Source: Nitrosomonas sp. (lineage in GTDB: Bacteria > Pseudomonadota > Gammaproteobacteria > Burkholderiales > Nitrosomonadaceae). Taken from it: DNA of 42,042 nucleotides. A program made the translations under genes and the position numbers. The notes under the pieces were generated by a model. The model saw only the letters and a list, made by a program, of their open reading frames with translations, had not been told where the DNA came from and made no database searches. Below, in pieces: positions 18,236 to 28,358 of this stretch (its first letter is position 1; every line of letters starts with the position of its first letter). The DNA lies in NCBI GenBank assembly GCA_020852475.1, contig JADZAR010000078.1, forward strand, positions 1 to 42,042, given 5' to 3'.

Positions 18236-18682
18236 ATGAGCTTGAAACAAAAAATTACCGATGACATGAAAGCCGCCATGCGCGCCGGAGAGATTAAAAA
18301 GCGCGACACGATACGTTTGCTGCAAGCTGCTATTAAGCAGAAAGAAGTTGATGAACGGATCGAAATGGACGATACGGTAATTATTGCTATAATCGAGAAA
18401 ATGATTAAACAGCGCAAGGATTCAATTGCGCATTATGAAGCAGCAAAACGCCATGATCTGGCGACCGCTGAGCAGGAAGAAATCGATATTCTCAGCGATT
18501 ATATGCCCGCAGCGCTTGCAGACGACGAGATTGATGCGCTCGTAACCGAAGCCGTCAATGAAACAGGCGCGAAAAATATGCAGGACATGAGCAAGGTCAT
18601 GGCTGTTTTAAAACCCAGAATAGCTGGACGTACTGACATGGCCAGAGTATCCGCGCTCGTTAAAGCAAAAATTTCCGGCTGA
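18236..18682 (+). CDS. yqeY: YqeY/GatB-tail domain protein
   Basis: A 148-residue GatB/YqeY-domain protein. It starts MSLKQKITDDMKAAMRAGEI with the typical KRDTIRLLQAAIKQKEVDER next, then an Ile-rich helix and IDILSDYMPAALADDEI before the C-terminal small domain (MSKVMAVLKPRIAGRTDMARVSALVK). The family may bind tRNA through homology to the GatB tail domain; its cellular role is uncertain. I use the ATG at 18236, since an earlier in-frame start adds a non-conserved 21-residue stretch. It sits 83 bases after rpsU and 120 before dnaG, the common order in Gram-negative macromolecular-synthesis operons. Confidence 0.93.
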   Translation: MSLKQKITDDMKAAMRAGEIKKRDTIRLLQAAIKQKEVDERIEMDDTVIIAIIEKMIKQRKDSIAHYEAAKRHDLATAEQEEIDILSDYMPAALADDEIDALVTEAVNETGAKNMQDMSKVMAVLKPRIAGRTDMARVSALVKAKISG

Positions 18683-18802
18683 ATTGATATGACCATTCCA
18701 CTCGTTTAACTATCAAAAAAGGTATGGTTACTGGTTATTCCTGAAATTCCCCTTTTTCTTTTCATCTGACACAGCAGGGTATTATTTGATTGTTTTCGAA
18801 TC

Positions 18803-20584
18803 GTGACAATACCGCCGTCTTTCATTCACGATCTGCTGAATCGCGTTAATATTGTTGATGCGATTGATCGTCATGTCTCACTCAAAAAAGCAGGCGCAAA
18901 TTACGTTGCATGCTGTCCGTTCCACAACGAAAAGACGCCATCTTTTACGGTCAGCCCGACAAAACAGTTTTATCATTGTTTCGGTTGCGGCGCTCATGGC
19001 AATGCCATCAATTTCCTGATGGAATATAGTGGATACAGCTTTGTTGAGGCTGTTCAAAACTTGGCCGCATTTAGCGGCATACCCATGCCTGACAATACCC
19101 AGGCGATGCAAAAAAAAGGCGTTCATCGGACGGATGGGCCACCGGAAAAAACCGCCAGACACGCCATCCAGGATATATATGAAGTCATGCGCATTGCGAC
19201 CCGGTTCTATCGCGAACAACTCAAGCAATCGAATAGCGCCATCAGCTATCTGAAACAACGCAAACTCACGGGCGAGACCGCGGCGCGTTTCGCCATAGGG
19301 TATGCGCCGGAAGGTTGGCAGAATCTGGCTGCGATTTTCCCGGACTACAACGCAGAGAAAACCAGAAGCCTTCTGATCCGCGCAGGATTGATGATAGCCA
19401 GCGATAATGGCAAGTACTATGATCGTTTCAGGGATCGCATCATATTTCCGATCCTGAACCAGCAGGGTCAGATCGTCGCGTTCGGCGGGCGCACCGTGAA
19501 TCATGGAGAACCTAAGTATCTGAATTCACCCGAAACAGGTATATTCATCAAGGGCCATGAAATTTACAATCTATTCTCCGCGCGCAAAGCGATCCGTAAT
19601 GCAAAATGCGTCATTGTTGTCGAAGGTTATATGGACGTCGTCGCACTTTCGCAGCATGGTATAGACTATGCCGTGGCAACTCTGGGAACCGCAGTTACCG
19701 ATTTCCATATCCAGAAACTGCTGCGTCACTCCGACAGGATTATTTTTTGTTTCGACGGTGACAATGCAGGTAAAAAAGCAGCCCGACGCGCCCTGGAAAA
19801 TAGTCTGACGCAACTTTCCGACGGCAAAACCATTCAATTTCTCTTTTTACCCGAAAATGAAGATCCGGACAGCTTCATTCATCGTTACGGAAAAAATGCT
19901 TTCGAGCAATTGATCACACAATCCATCCCACTATCCGAATTTCTACTGGCAGCGTACTCGCAGGAACTGAATCTCCGCCGCGATGAAGATCGCGCAAAAT
20001 TTATTCATGACGTAAAACCGCTGTTACACAGTATTCGTGCGCCTGCACTGTCGATCATGCTGTTAAATCGCATCGCCCAGATGTGCGATATGGATATGCA
20101 GGAACTGGAGGCACTGATGGAAATCAGACGCAAAGTCCTCCGCAGTCCTCAAAAAAACATGCACCGGAAGCAGCCGATATCTCCCTACCGCTGGCTACTG
20201 CTGATCTTGCTGCATCAACCCGGATATTTCAGCCGTCTGGATCAGGAGCTGATCCTGTGCAGCACTGATAACAACGAGGAACTATCCGCCTTAAAAGTAT
20301 TAATCGAGGTTTTGAACAATAAACCCGAGATCGTGAGTAATGTTCCGACAACCTCGCTGTTGAATTATTTGCAGGAAGATTCCTTTAAAACATTACTGAA
20401 AAAAATAGAGAGCGAAACGCTTGAATGGAATGACGGTCTGAATCTCGATGCGGAATTTTCCGGTGCATTAAAAAAAATCGCCGATATACAGCGCAAAAAA
20501 CGTATGACCGAACTGCACAGCAAGCCGTTGAATTCATTGACTGCGGAAGAAAAACAAGAATTGCAACGCCTGGCCATGCATTAG
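18803..20584 (+). CDS. dnaG: DNA primase
   Basis: A 593-residue primase that lays RNA primers at the replication fork. The N-terminal zinc finger has Cys38, His41, Cys59 and Cys62 (CCPFHNEKTPSF, FYHCFGCGAHG). The Toprim core follows, with VVEGYMDVVAL (Glu274) and FCFDGDNAGKKAARR (Asp318 and Asp320) as the metal-binding acidic residues. The C-terminal third is the divergent helicase-binding domain. It starts at GTG (18803). In many proteobacteria rpoD follows dnaG; here a two-component pair does. Confidence 0.97.
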   Translation: MTIPPSFIHDLLNRVNIVDAIDRHVSLKKAGANYVACCPFHNEKTPSFTVSPTKQFYHCFGCGAHGNAINFLMEYSGYSFVEAVQNLAAFSGIPMPDNTQAMQKKGVHRTDGPPEKTARHAIQDIYEVMRIATRFYREQLKQSNSAISYLKQRKLTGETAARFAIGYAPEGWQNLAAIFPDYNAEKTRSLLIRAGLMIASDNGKYYDRFRDRIIFPILNQQGQIVAFGGRTVNHGEPKYLNSPETGIFIKGHEIYNLFSARKAIRNAKCVIVVEGYMDVVALSQHGIDYAVATLGTAVTDFHIQKLLRHSDRIIFCFDGDNAGKKAARRALENSLTQLSDGKTIQFLFLPENEDPDSFIHRYGKNAFEQLITQSIPLSEFLLAAYSQELNLRRDEDRAKFIHDVKPLLHSIRAPALSIMLLNRIAQMCDMDMQELEALMEIRRKVLRSPQKNMHRKQPISPYRWLLLILLHQPGYFSRLDQELILCSTDNNEELSALKVLIEVLNNKPEIVSNVPTTSLLNYLQEDSFKTLLKKIESETLEWNDGLNLDAEFSGALKKIADIQRKKRMTELHSKPLNSLTAEEKQELQRLAMH

Positions 20585-20760
20585 CAGACCAGTGGATGCG
20601 TTCCGTCCACTCAACGGCATCATAATGTATCAGACTAAAGTTTTTAGAAGCGTTCTTAATAAGAAATTGAGCTTGTCAGATTAAAATCACCTGTTTTTTT
20701 TATCGGACTTAATGAGATCAGGCGTTTTGCAAAGATCTCGACAACTGAGGGAAAACCTGC

Positions 20761-22215
20761 ATGGGTAGCGGAAAAATTCATATTTTGCTGATTGAAGATA
20801 ACGAATTCGATGCACTGCTTATACAACACCGCTTACTCCAGGGGCTAAAAAGTCAAATCAAAGTGACGCATACCGAGACGCTTTCCGAGGCGCTCGTTCT
20901 GATTCAACAATGCCCGTTTGATTTGATTTTATCCGATCTTCATCTAACGGATAGCGATGGTGTTGAAACGGTCGCGAAATTAAAAAAAGTCACCCATACA
21001 CCTATCGCCGTTCTGACGGTCAGCAGAAATGAGCAACTGGCGATCCAGTGCATTAAAGCTGGCGCACAGGATTATCTTGAAAAGGATATCCTGTCCGAAT
21101 GCGCCCTGACCCGGTTGGTACGCTATACCATTGAACGACAACGCACTGAGAAACGCACGCAAAGAATCAAGAGACGGTTCCAAACCATATTTGAGAAAGC
21201 GCCCCTGGGTATCGCGCATATTGATCTCAGCAATGAAACCTTCCTTGATTTAAATCCGAAGTACGCATCGATTACTGGCAGGACAATCGACGAATTGATG
21301 CAACTCAGGCAAAGCGAACTCATTCATCCGGATGACGCGGATGCCTACGCGGACGACATGCTATTTTTAAAAAAACATACACCGGATAATCAGAAAATTT
21401 GCAGAAGAATCGTCCATGCAGAAGGTTCGACGATTTGGGTGGAAATGACGTTTGCGCCGTTCGAAGTTATTCATGAAGCACAAATCCATTACGTCTGCTT
21501 GATGGAAGACGTGACTGAGCATAAACGCATGCTCGCCAATCTGCGGGATCTGACCCTGCATCTACAGAATGTTCGCGAAGATGAGAGCATCCGGATTGGA
21601 CGGGAAGTACATGATGTCATCGGCGGCAATCTGGCGGCAATAAAACTGGAACTGGACTGGTTGTCCAGAAAAATAACCGATAATACTTTAAACGAGCGAA
21701 TTCGCCTTTTGCATCAATTAACGGGCGAAGCCATTAACACTGTCCGAAGTATCGCGCAGAATCTAAGACCCAACGCACTGGATAATCTCGGGCTTATCGA
21801 TGCAGTAAAATGGCTGGCGCGTGATTTTGAAACCCGCAATGGCATCTGCTGCACCTTACGTCTCGACTATCTCGATTTTCCTGAACTGACAAAAGACAAC
21901 GAAACTTCCATATTCAGAATCATTCAGGAAGCCTTAATCAATATAGCGCAACACGCTGATGCATCATCGGTTGAAATAGGCTTAACCGAAATGAGCGATG
22001 CTTTTTGTTTTAGAATTTCGGATAATGGAAAAGGAGTCAGCACAGATCAACAAATAAGTCGGAGGTCTTTTGGCATTATGGGTATGCGCGAACGCGCCCA
22101 GCAGCTGGGAGGGAAACTGATTATCGAAGGAACACCTTCCAAAGGCACGGTTATTACGATAAAAATTCCGGCATTGACAAAACAAGGCTATACCATGAGA
22201 TTATCCGATTTATGA
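20761..22215 (+). CDS. Hybrid REC-PAS histidine kinase (HisKA_3/NarX type)
   Basis: A 484-residue cytoplasmic sensor kinase with no membrane helix. Order: an N-terminal receiver domain at 5-122 with phospho-acceptor Asp59 (LILSDLHLTDSDG), a PAS domain at about 140-258, a HisKA_3 dimerisation domain with His284 in GREVHDVIGGNLAAIKLEL, and an HATPase_c domain at about 380-476 (IIQEALINIAQHAD, DNGKGV, GIMGMRERAQQLGG). This is the NarX/DegS kinase class that signals to LuxR-type regulators. The next gene is one, and its ATG overlaps the stop by four bases. The N-terminal receiver suggests this kinase is itself a relay target. Confidence 0.93.
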   Translation: MGSGKIHILLIEDNEFDALLIQHRLLQGLKSQIKVTHTETLSEALVLIQQCPFDLILSDLHLTDSDGVETVAKLKKVTHTPIAVLTVSRNEQLAIQCIKAGAQDYLEKDILSECALTRLVRYTIERQRTEKRTQRIKRRFQTIFEKAPLGIAHIDLSNETFLDLNPKYASITGRTIDELMQLRQSELIHPDDADAYADDMLFLKKHTPDNQKICRRIVHAEGSTIWVEMTFAPFEVIHEAQIHYVCLMEDVTEHKRMLANLRDLTLHLQNVREDESIRIGREVHDVIGGNLAAIKLELDWLSRKITDNTLNERIRLLHQLTGEAINTVRSIAQNLRPNALDNLGLIDAVKWLARDFETRNGICCTLRLDYLDFPELTKDNETSIFRIIQEALINIAQHADASSVEIGLTEMSDAFCFRISDNGKGVSTDQQISRRSFGIMGMRERAQQLGGKLIIEGTPSKGTVITIKIPALTKQGYTMRLSDL

Positions 22216-22844
22216 TCAAAGTGATTGTCGCAGAAGATCATGCAATGTTTCGCGATGGCTTGAAAAGAATTCTCGGCGAAACAACCGATATTGCAATTGT
22301 TGCCGAAGCAGCAAGCGGTAAAGAAGCCTTAAAAAAAATACGCGATAGCGAATTTGATCTTATCCTGCTCGATATCAATTTTCCCGATATAAGCGGACTT
22401 ACCATTCTCAAGCGCTTGTCAATCGAAAAATTGGCGAACAAGGTACTGATGCTCAGTATGTATCCAGATGATGAATATGCCATCCGCGCCATCCGCCTGG
22501 GTGCCTCCGGATATCTTACCAAAGACAGCCCGGCGGATCAGTTGATTGCTGTCATACGACGATTGGCAGCTGGCGGAAAATATGTCAATCCTGATCTGGC
22601 GGAGAAATTTTTATTTGAACCTCAATCCACGTTACAAAAACCACTTCATACAAAACTTTCCGACCGGGAGTTAATGGTTTTCAAAGCGATTGCGGCGGGT
22701 GAATCATTAACTGCGATTGCAGGCAGATTGTCGTTGAGCGTTAAAACCGTTAGCACCTACCGGACACGGGTGCTGGAAAAAATGAACATTAAAAATAATG
22801 CGCAATTGATTCGCTATGCCATCAACAATCATTTGCTGGATTAA
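22212..22844 (+). CDS. NarL/FixJ-family response regulator
   Basis: A 210-residue transcription factor. The receiver domain covers about 2-118, with Asp54 in LILLDINFPDISG as the phosphorylation site, the acidic pocket at VAEDH and Lys in YLTKDSPADQL. The C-terminal LuxR-type helix-turn-helix spans about 148-208 (LSDRELMVFKAIAAGESLTA, SLSVKTVSTYRTRVLEKM). It overlaps the kinase gene (ATGA), so the two form a cognate pair. The regulon is unknown; the peptide-type transporter genes 286 bases downstream are possible targets, but only by proximity. Confidence 0.95.
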   Translation: MIKVIVAEDHAMFRDGLKRILGETTDIAIVAEAASGKEALKKIRDSEFDLILLDINFPDISGLTILKRLSIEKLANKVLMLSMYPDDEYAIRAIRLGASGYLTKDSPADQLIAVIRRLAAGGKYVNPDLAEKFLFEPQSTLQKPLHTKLSDRELMVFKAIAAGESLTAIAGRLSLSVKTVSTYRTRVLEKMNIKNNAQLIRYAINNHLLD

Positions 22845-23130
22845 ATCATCGAATCTATTGCCATCATTCAGCTTCATCGGCCGTCAAATGATTTCAAACT
22901 GTTCGCAGCCGGAAACATAAGCTTGCAAAAAGAGGCGCGGTTACTGCCACAGAGCTACTTCCTGCCAGATTGGATATTCACCATGAAATAATGGATTGCC
23001 TGCATGGCGAACGAAATCATCAGAAATACGGTGGAAATGCAGATGATTTCGCAAACACGCCATCACATTTATGCTATAAAAACAAACCGACCATAATCCA
23101 TCCAATAACGCTATTCACTTTATCATCAGC

Positions 23131-24630
23131 ATGCCATTTACTCCCGTTGTCCTCTGGACCGATGCGCTTGTTTTCCTGCTGGTGTTCCTGATGTCTGTTT
23201 TTATCTGGTATATGCGCGGAAACGAGCATCTGTTGGCGCCCTGGCGACGGGTGGGTCACAGCGCCAGCGGCATGTCTGCGCTGACCGTTCTGATTTTTTT
23301 TATCATCGTTGGTTTATTGGATACACTGCATTTCCGTCCGGCACTCGAACATAAGAATAGTCATGGCGAGACAATTTACAGCGTTGAAGTGTTAAGCGTT
23401 CTGGATCTGTTGCTCACGCCACTACGCACCAATGTTGAAAAAACCTATTCGGCGCCGCTCGCCACCCATTTGTATGCGAAAGAAACGTTCAACTTGCCTG
23501 ACGGTAATCAGATTCGTACATTTGCCCGACTGGAATACGGCGGTTCGCATCTGACGGATCCGGATGCAGAGCATCAGTCAGACATCAACCTGCGTATTGC
23601 CAAAGGTATCGGATTGGGATTATTGTTCTGGATCATACTCCACGCCCTGCTGTGCCTGAACATGGCGCGGCGCACACAGCAGCGTTTTACGTTATGTGTT
23701 CAGTCTGTCTGGCGGCGCACAACAGAAATTCCCTGGCATGCGATTCTCATCACGCTGGGCGTCATTCTCGTCGCAGTTGGCATACTGTCCATGCTGGCTG
23801 CGCATTATCATGTGCTCGGCACCGACAAGGTCGGACAGGATGTGCTGTATCTTTCACTGAAAAGCATCCGTGTCGCGTTGATCATCGGCACACTGACAAC
23901 ACTGATCATGCTGCCTTTCGCACTGCTGCTCGGCATTGCAGCGGGTTATTTTCGCGGCTGGATCGACGATGTCATTCAATATACCTACACGACACTGAAT
24001 TCAATTCCCAGCGTGCTGTTGATCGCAGCCACCATCCTCATGATGCAGGTTTATATTGAGACGCATGCCGAATATTTTGAGACGATCGCCGAACGCGCTG
24101 ATGTCCGTTTATTATGCCTCTGCATTATTCTTGGTATTACCAGCTGGACCGGCTTGTGCCGGTTGCTGCGCGGCGAGACACTCAAGCTGCGTGAAATGGA
24201 GTACATCCAGGCCGCGCATGCATTCGGCGTATCGCATTGGCGCATTATCAGCCGCCACATTTTGCCCAATGTCATGCATATCGTATTAATCGCTACCGTC
24301 ATGGATTTCAGCGGGCTGGTTCTGGCCGAGGCCGTGCTGTCGTATGTCGGTGTCGGTGTTGATCCCTCCATGATCAGTTTTGGCACCATGATTAACGCGG
24401 CGCGTCTTGAAATGGCGCGCGAACCGATGGTCTGGTGGACCTTGCTGTCAGCCTTTGGTTTTATGTTTATTCTGGTACTTAGCGCAAATTTATTCGCGGA
24501 CGCAGTGCAGAAAGCACTGGACCCGCGCGTTAAAACACGCACACTGAACAACGCCAGCGCACAAAAAAACAACCCGGCTCCAATACCCGCATCGGCATCA
24601 ATACCGTCTCCGGCAAACAAATCCATTTAG
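23131..24630 (+). CDS. Peptide/opine-type ABC transporter permease (DppC/YejE-like)
   Basis: A 499-residue inner-membrane permease, much longer than the usual 300. Two N-terminal helices (about 8-27 and 48-66) flank an extended loop of about 110 residues. A further helix near 165 and then the BPD_transp_1 core follow, starting at ITLGVILVAVGILSML with LGTDKVGQDVLYLSLKSIRV (the conserved LGTDxxGRD motif). The EAA loop EYIQAAHAFGVSHWRIISRH contacts the ATPase. It is followed after 5 bases by a double ATPase. No DppB-type permease or binding protein gene is in the window, so the transporter is incomplete here. Confidence 0.88.
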   Translation: MPFTPVVLWTDALVFLLVFLMSVFIWYMRGNEHLLAPWRRVGHSASGMSALTVLIFFIIVGLLDTLHFRPALEHKNSHGETIYSVEVLSVLDLLLTPLRTNVEKTYSAPLATHLYAKETFNLPDGNQIRTFARLEYGGSHLTDPDAEHQSDINLRIAKGIGLGLLFWIILHALLCLNMARRTQQRFTLCVQSVWRRTTEIPWHAILITLGVILVAVGILSMLAAHYHVLGTDKVGQDVLYLSLKSIRVALIIGTLTTLIMLPFALLLGIAAGYFRGWIDDVIQYTYTTLNSIPSVLLIAATILMMQVYIETHAEYFETIAERADVRLLCLCIILGITSWTGLCRLLRGETLKLREMEYIQAAHAFGVSHWRIISRHILPNVMHIVLIATVMDFSGLVLAEAVLSYVGVGVDPSMISFGTMINAARLEMAREPMVWWTLLSAFGFMFILVLSANLFADAVQKALDPRVKTRTLNNASAQKNNPAPIPASASIPSPANKSI

Positions 24631-24635
24631 CCGTC

Positions 24636-26714
24636 ATGAGCGTTTTACTGGAAATCGACAACTTAAGAACCATTCTGCATACCGGAAAACTTCCAGTACG
24701 CGCGGTCGACGGGCTTTCACTCAAGATCAACAGAGGTGAAACGTTCGCACTGCTTGGCGAATCCGGTTGCGGCAAATCGATGACGGCGTTGTCGATTATG
24801 CGCTTATTACCCGACGTCGGAGAAATCCTGTCAGGCAGCATAAACCTGAATAATGCGGATTTGCTTCAGCTGCCGGAATCAGCCATGCGTCAGGTTCGCG
24901 GCAAACAAATCAGCATGATTTTCCAGGAACCCATGCTCAGCCTGAATCCTGTCATGACCATTGCCGAGCAAATTGCGGAAGTTCTCACACAGCATTTCAG
25001 GCTGAACAAACCGGCGGCACAAGAAAGAATCCTTCAGCTGCTGGATCAGGTCGGCATTCCTGATGCAAAACGGCGCATGCACGAATACCCATTTCAATTT
25101 TCCGGCGGCATGAAGCAGCGCGCAATGATCGCCATGGCACTGGCTGGCGAACCGGAACTGCTCATTGCAGATGAACCCACTACCGCGCTTGATGTTACGA
25201 TACAGGCGCAGGTTCTCGATCTCATGCGTGAAATCCAGCGGCAGAATCACATGGCTATATTATTGATTACGCATGACTTGGGTGTGGTCAGTGAAATGGC
25301 GCAACATATCGCTGTCATGTATGCCGGAGAAATTGTCGAACAATCGCCACGTATGCATTTTTTTGAACGTCCCGCTCATCCGTATGCGCAACAGCTTTTT
25401 GCCTCATTACCTGACAAACAGAAGCGCAACCATGAACTGGCTGTGATCAGTGGAGCCGTGCCTTCACTGACGCAGGCATTCAGCGGCTGCCGTTTTTCCG
25501 ATCGCTGCCATTATGCAATGCCGCGATGCCATGACACCGCCCCGCAGTGGCACCACATTTCTCCTGTTCACAAGGTGCGCTGTCACCTGTATGACCTGTC
25601 ATCAACATTGATCGATATTACGCGCATACCCGAAGCAACGTCCGTTCCGGCCAGTCCCGACGCGCAGGAACAAAAACCGGAACCATTACTCCAGGTTTCC
25701 GGTCTGAAAGTGCATTTTCCAATTCACAAAGGTTTTTTTAAACGTATTGTTGGCCAGATTAAAGCGGTTGATGGCGTATCACTGCACATTGCAGCGGGAA
25801 AAACGCTCGCGCTTGTCGGTGAATCCGGTTGCGGCAAAACCACGGTGGGCAAGAGCATTCTGCAGTTAATTCAGCCGACGGCAGGCAGCGTGCGTTATCA
25901 TCAGCAGGAATTGGTAGGGATGGAAAGACAGCGATTACGTCCATTACGCTCACAGCTGCAATTTGTTTTTCAAGACCCGTATTCTTCTTTGAATCCGAGA
26001 ATGCGCATCATTGAGATCCTTCAGGAAGGTATGGACGCACTCAATGCCGCACCGGAATTCACTGTCGGAACATTGGCGCAACCATCCGCGGCACCGATTT
26101 TTCCACATGAAACAGCCGTCGATACGCTGTTGCAGTATGTCGGCTTGCCGAAAGAGGCCAAGTGGCGTTACCCACACGAATTTTCAGGTGGTCAGCGTCA
26201 GCGAATTGCCATTGCACGCGCGCTGGCGGTCAATCCGAAACTGTTGATCTGCGACGAGCCCACCAGCGCGCTTGACGTATCCGTCCAGGCGCAGATCCTG
26301 AATTTGCTGAAGTCTCTGCAAAACAATCTGGGGCTTGCCTATTTGTTTATTACCCATAATATCTCGGTTGTAGAGTATCTCGCCGATGAAATTGCAGTCA
26401 TGTATTTAGGCCGGATTGTGGAGCAGGGTCTTACGGATGAAGTGATCAGCAAACCCGGGCACCCTTATACGCAGGCGCTGCTGTCCGCGGTACCGCAAAT
26501 CGGCAAGACATCCGCGACGGATATGATCAGGCTCAAGGGCGATATACCCTCACCGGCCTCACCGCCGACGGGTTGTCACTTTCATCCACGCTGTCCGATG
26601 GCCATGCCGGTATGCCGCCAAACCTATCCTGAAGCCAGCACACTCAGCGCTACCCATATTACCCATTGTCATCTTTATTCACAGGAGCACCGTTCGAATC
26701 ACCATGAGCATTAA
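24636..26714 (+). CDS. Double ATP-binding ABC transporter protein (YejF/DppDF-fused type)
   Basis: A 692-residue protein made of two complete ABC ATPase halves. Half 1 has Walker [11 protein letters not shown], signature FSGGMKQR and Walker [13 protein letters not shown]. Half 2 has Walker [14 protein letters not shown], signature FSGGQRQR and Walker [13 protein letters not shown]. Each half ends with the Cys-containing oligopeptide/dipeptide C-terminal region ([14 protein letters not shown] and [14 protein letters not shown]), which binds a 4Fe-4S cluster in some relatives. It energises the upstream permease. Its last 11 bases overlap the start of prfC. Confidence 0.93.
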   Translation: MSVLLEIDNLRTILHTGKLPVRAVDGLSLKINRGETFALLGESGCGKSMTALSIMRLLPDVGEILSGSINLNNADLLQLPESAMRQVRGKQISMIFQEPMLSLNPVMTIAEQIAEVLTQHFRLNKPAAQERILQLLDQVGIPDAKRRMHEYPFQFSGGMKQRAMIAMALAGEPELLIADEPTTALDVTIQAQVLDLMREIQRQNHMAILLITHDLGVVSEMAQHIAVMYAGEIVEQSPRMHFFERPAHPYAQQLFASLPDKQKRNHELAVISGAVPSLTQAFSGCRFSDRCHYAMPRCHDTAPQWHHISPVHKVRCHLYDLSSTLIDITRIPEATSVPASPDAQEQKPEPLLQVSGLKVHFPIHKGFFKRIVGQIKAVDGVSLHIAAGKTLALVGESGCGKTTVGKSILQLIQPTAGSVRYHQQELVGMERQRLRPLRSQLQFVFQDPYSSLNPRMRIIEILQEGMDALNAAPEFTVGTLAQPSAAPIFPHETAVDTLLQYVGLPKEAKWRYPHEFSGGQRQRIAIARALAVNPKLLICDEPTSALDVSVQAQILNLLKSLQNNLGLAYLFITHNISVVEYLADEIAVMYLGRIVEQGLTDEVISKPGHPYTQALLSAVPQIGKTSATDMIRLKGDIPSPASPPTGCHFHPRCPMAMPVCRQTYPEASTLSATHITHCHLYSQEHRSNHHEH

Positions 26715-28305
26715 ACATGAAGTAGTGCGCCGCCGTACTTTTGCCATTATTTCCCATCCGGATGCGGGCAAAACGACTTTAACCGAGAAATTGTTATTGT
26801 ATGCCGGCGCTATCCACATCGCGGGCAGCGTCAAGGCACGCAAAGCCAGCCGGCACGCCACTTCCGACTGGATGGAAATCGAAAAGCAACGCGGTATTTC
26901 CGTCGCGAGTTCGGTTATGCAAATGGAATACCGCGACTGCGTCATCAATCTGCTGGATACACCCGGTCACCAGGATTTCTCTGAAGACACTTATCGCGTG
27001 CTGACCGCGGTCGATGCCGCGCTGATGGTTATCGACGCCGCCAATGGCGTTGAAGCGCAGACATTACGCCTGCTGGAGGTTTGCCGCGCCCGCAACACGC
27101 CTATTCTGACTTTTGTTAATAAAATGGACCGGGAAGTACAGCCGCCGCTCAACCTCATTGACGAAATTGAGCGTACGTTGGGTATGGACGCAATTCCATT
27201 CACCTGGCCTATCGGTATGGGCCGCCATTTTCACGGGGTTTTTGATCTGCGCGGTAAAGGTATGCGCGTATTTAAACCGGGTGCCGATCGTGCCGATGCA
27301 GACGAAGAATTTATCACCCAGCTTGACGACCCAGCGACACAAGCACGTTTTGCTCCCAGTCTGAGTGAAGCGCAGCAGGAAATTGAGCTCATCGCCGGCG
27401 CCACACCGGAATTTGTTCAGAAAGCATTTCTCGCCGGACGCCAGACACCGGTTTTTTTCGGTTCTGCGATTAATAATTTCGGCGTTCGCGAAATCCTGGA
27501 CGCTCTCGTCGATCTCGCACCCTCACCGGAATCACGCCATGCCATGCAACGTGAAGTGTTACCGGATGAGAAAAACTTCTCCGGCGTGGTATTTAAAATA
27601 CAGGCCAACATGAATCCCGCGCACCGTGATCGCATTGCCTTTCTGCGCATTTGCTCCGGCCAGTTTAAACGCGGCATGAATTTAAAAGTCGTGCGCAACG
27701 GCAAGGATGTCCGCACCAATTCAGTCGTCTCATTCCTGTCGCAGCGTCGCGACATTCTCGAAGAAGCCTATCCGGGCGATATTATCGGCATTCCCAACCA
27801 CGGCACATTACAGCTTGGCGACACGCTGACCGAAGGCGAATCGTTACAGTTTACCGGCCTGCCTTTTTTTGCCCCCGAAATCTTCCGCACGGTCGAAATC
27901 GCCGATCCGCTGCGTAGCAAACAACTCAAGCTGGGACTCACCCAGCTCGGCGAGGAGGGCGCCATCCAGGTGTTCAGGCCGCACCTCGGCAGCACGCTGC
28001 TGCTCGGCGCAGTCGGTGTGCTTCAATTCGAAGTGGTCACTCACCGGCTCAAACATGAATATGCTGTTGACGCGCGCATAGCGCCGGCAAAATATCAGCT
28101 TGCGCGCTGGGTAACCGCAAAAGACCCGCGGGAACTTCAGCGTTTCATCGAAGCCAACGCGCATCGCATCGCGTATGACGCAGTTGATGCACCGACCTTC
28201 CTGGCTTCATACGGCGCGGAGATCAGCGTGGCTGAAGAAAACTGGCCGTCGATCCAGTTTCATAAAATGCGCGAACACGCCGGACTGGTTTTCCAGACGC
28301 AATAA
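26704..28305 (+). CDS. prfC: Peptide chain release factor 3
   Basis: A 533-residue translational GTPase that recycles RF1/RF2 after termination. The G-motifs are intact: SHPDAGKTTLTEK (G1), GISVASSVMQ (G2), DTPGHQDFSEDT (G3), NKMDRE (G4), and SA-type G5. The domain II/III sequence ADPLRSKQLKLGLTQLGEEG and GVLQFEVVTHRLKHEY is typical of RF3 rather than EF-G. The ATG at 26704 lies inside the end of the ABC ATPase gene, suggesting coupled translation. Confidence 0.97.
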   Translation: MSIKHEVVRRRTFAIISHPDAGKTTLTEKLLLYAGAIHIAGSVKARKASRHATSDWMEIEKQRGISVASSVMQMEYRDCVINLLDTPGHQDFSEDTYRVLTAVDAALMVIDAANGVEAQTLRLLEVCRARNTPILTFVNKMDREVQPPLNLIDEIERTLGMDAIPFTWPIGMGRHFHGVFDLRGKGMRVFKPGADRADADEEFITQLDDPATQARFAPSLSEAQQEIELIAGATPEFVQKAFLAGRQTPVFFGSAINNFGVREILDALVDLAPSPESRHAMQREVLPDEKNFSGVVFKIQANMNPAHRDRIAFLRICSGQFKRGMNLKVVRNGKDVRTNSVVSFLSQRRDILEEAYPGDIIGIPNHGTLQLGDTLTEGESLQFTGLPFFAPEIFRTVEIADPLRSKQLKLGLTQLGEEGAIQVFRPHLGSTLLLGAVGVLQFEVVTHRLKHEYAVDARIAPAKYQLARWVTAKDPRELQRFIEANAHRIAYDAVDAPTFLASYGAEISVAEENWPSIQFHKMREHAGLVFQTQ

Positions 28306-28358
28306 AGATTTCCTCGATACTTTATTTTTTATCATTACGCACAGGAACGATTCACTCC

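Noticed and set aside
20591-20611. AGTGGA/TCCACT hairpin after dnaG
   Set aside because: The stem is perfect but short with a 9-nt loop and has no following T-run, so it is not called a terminator.
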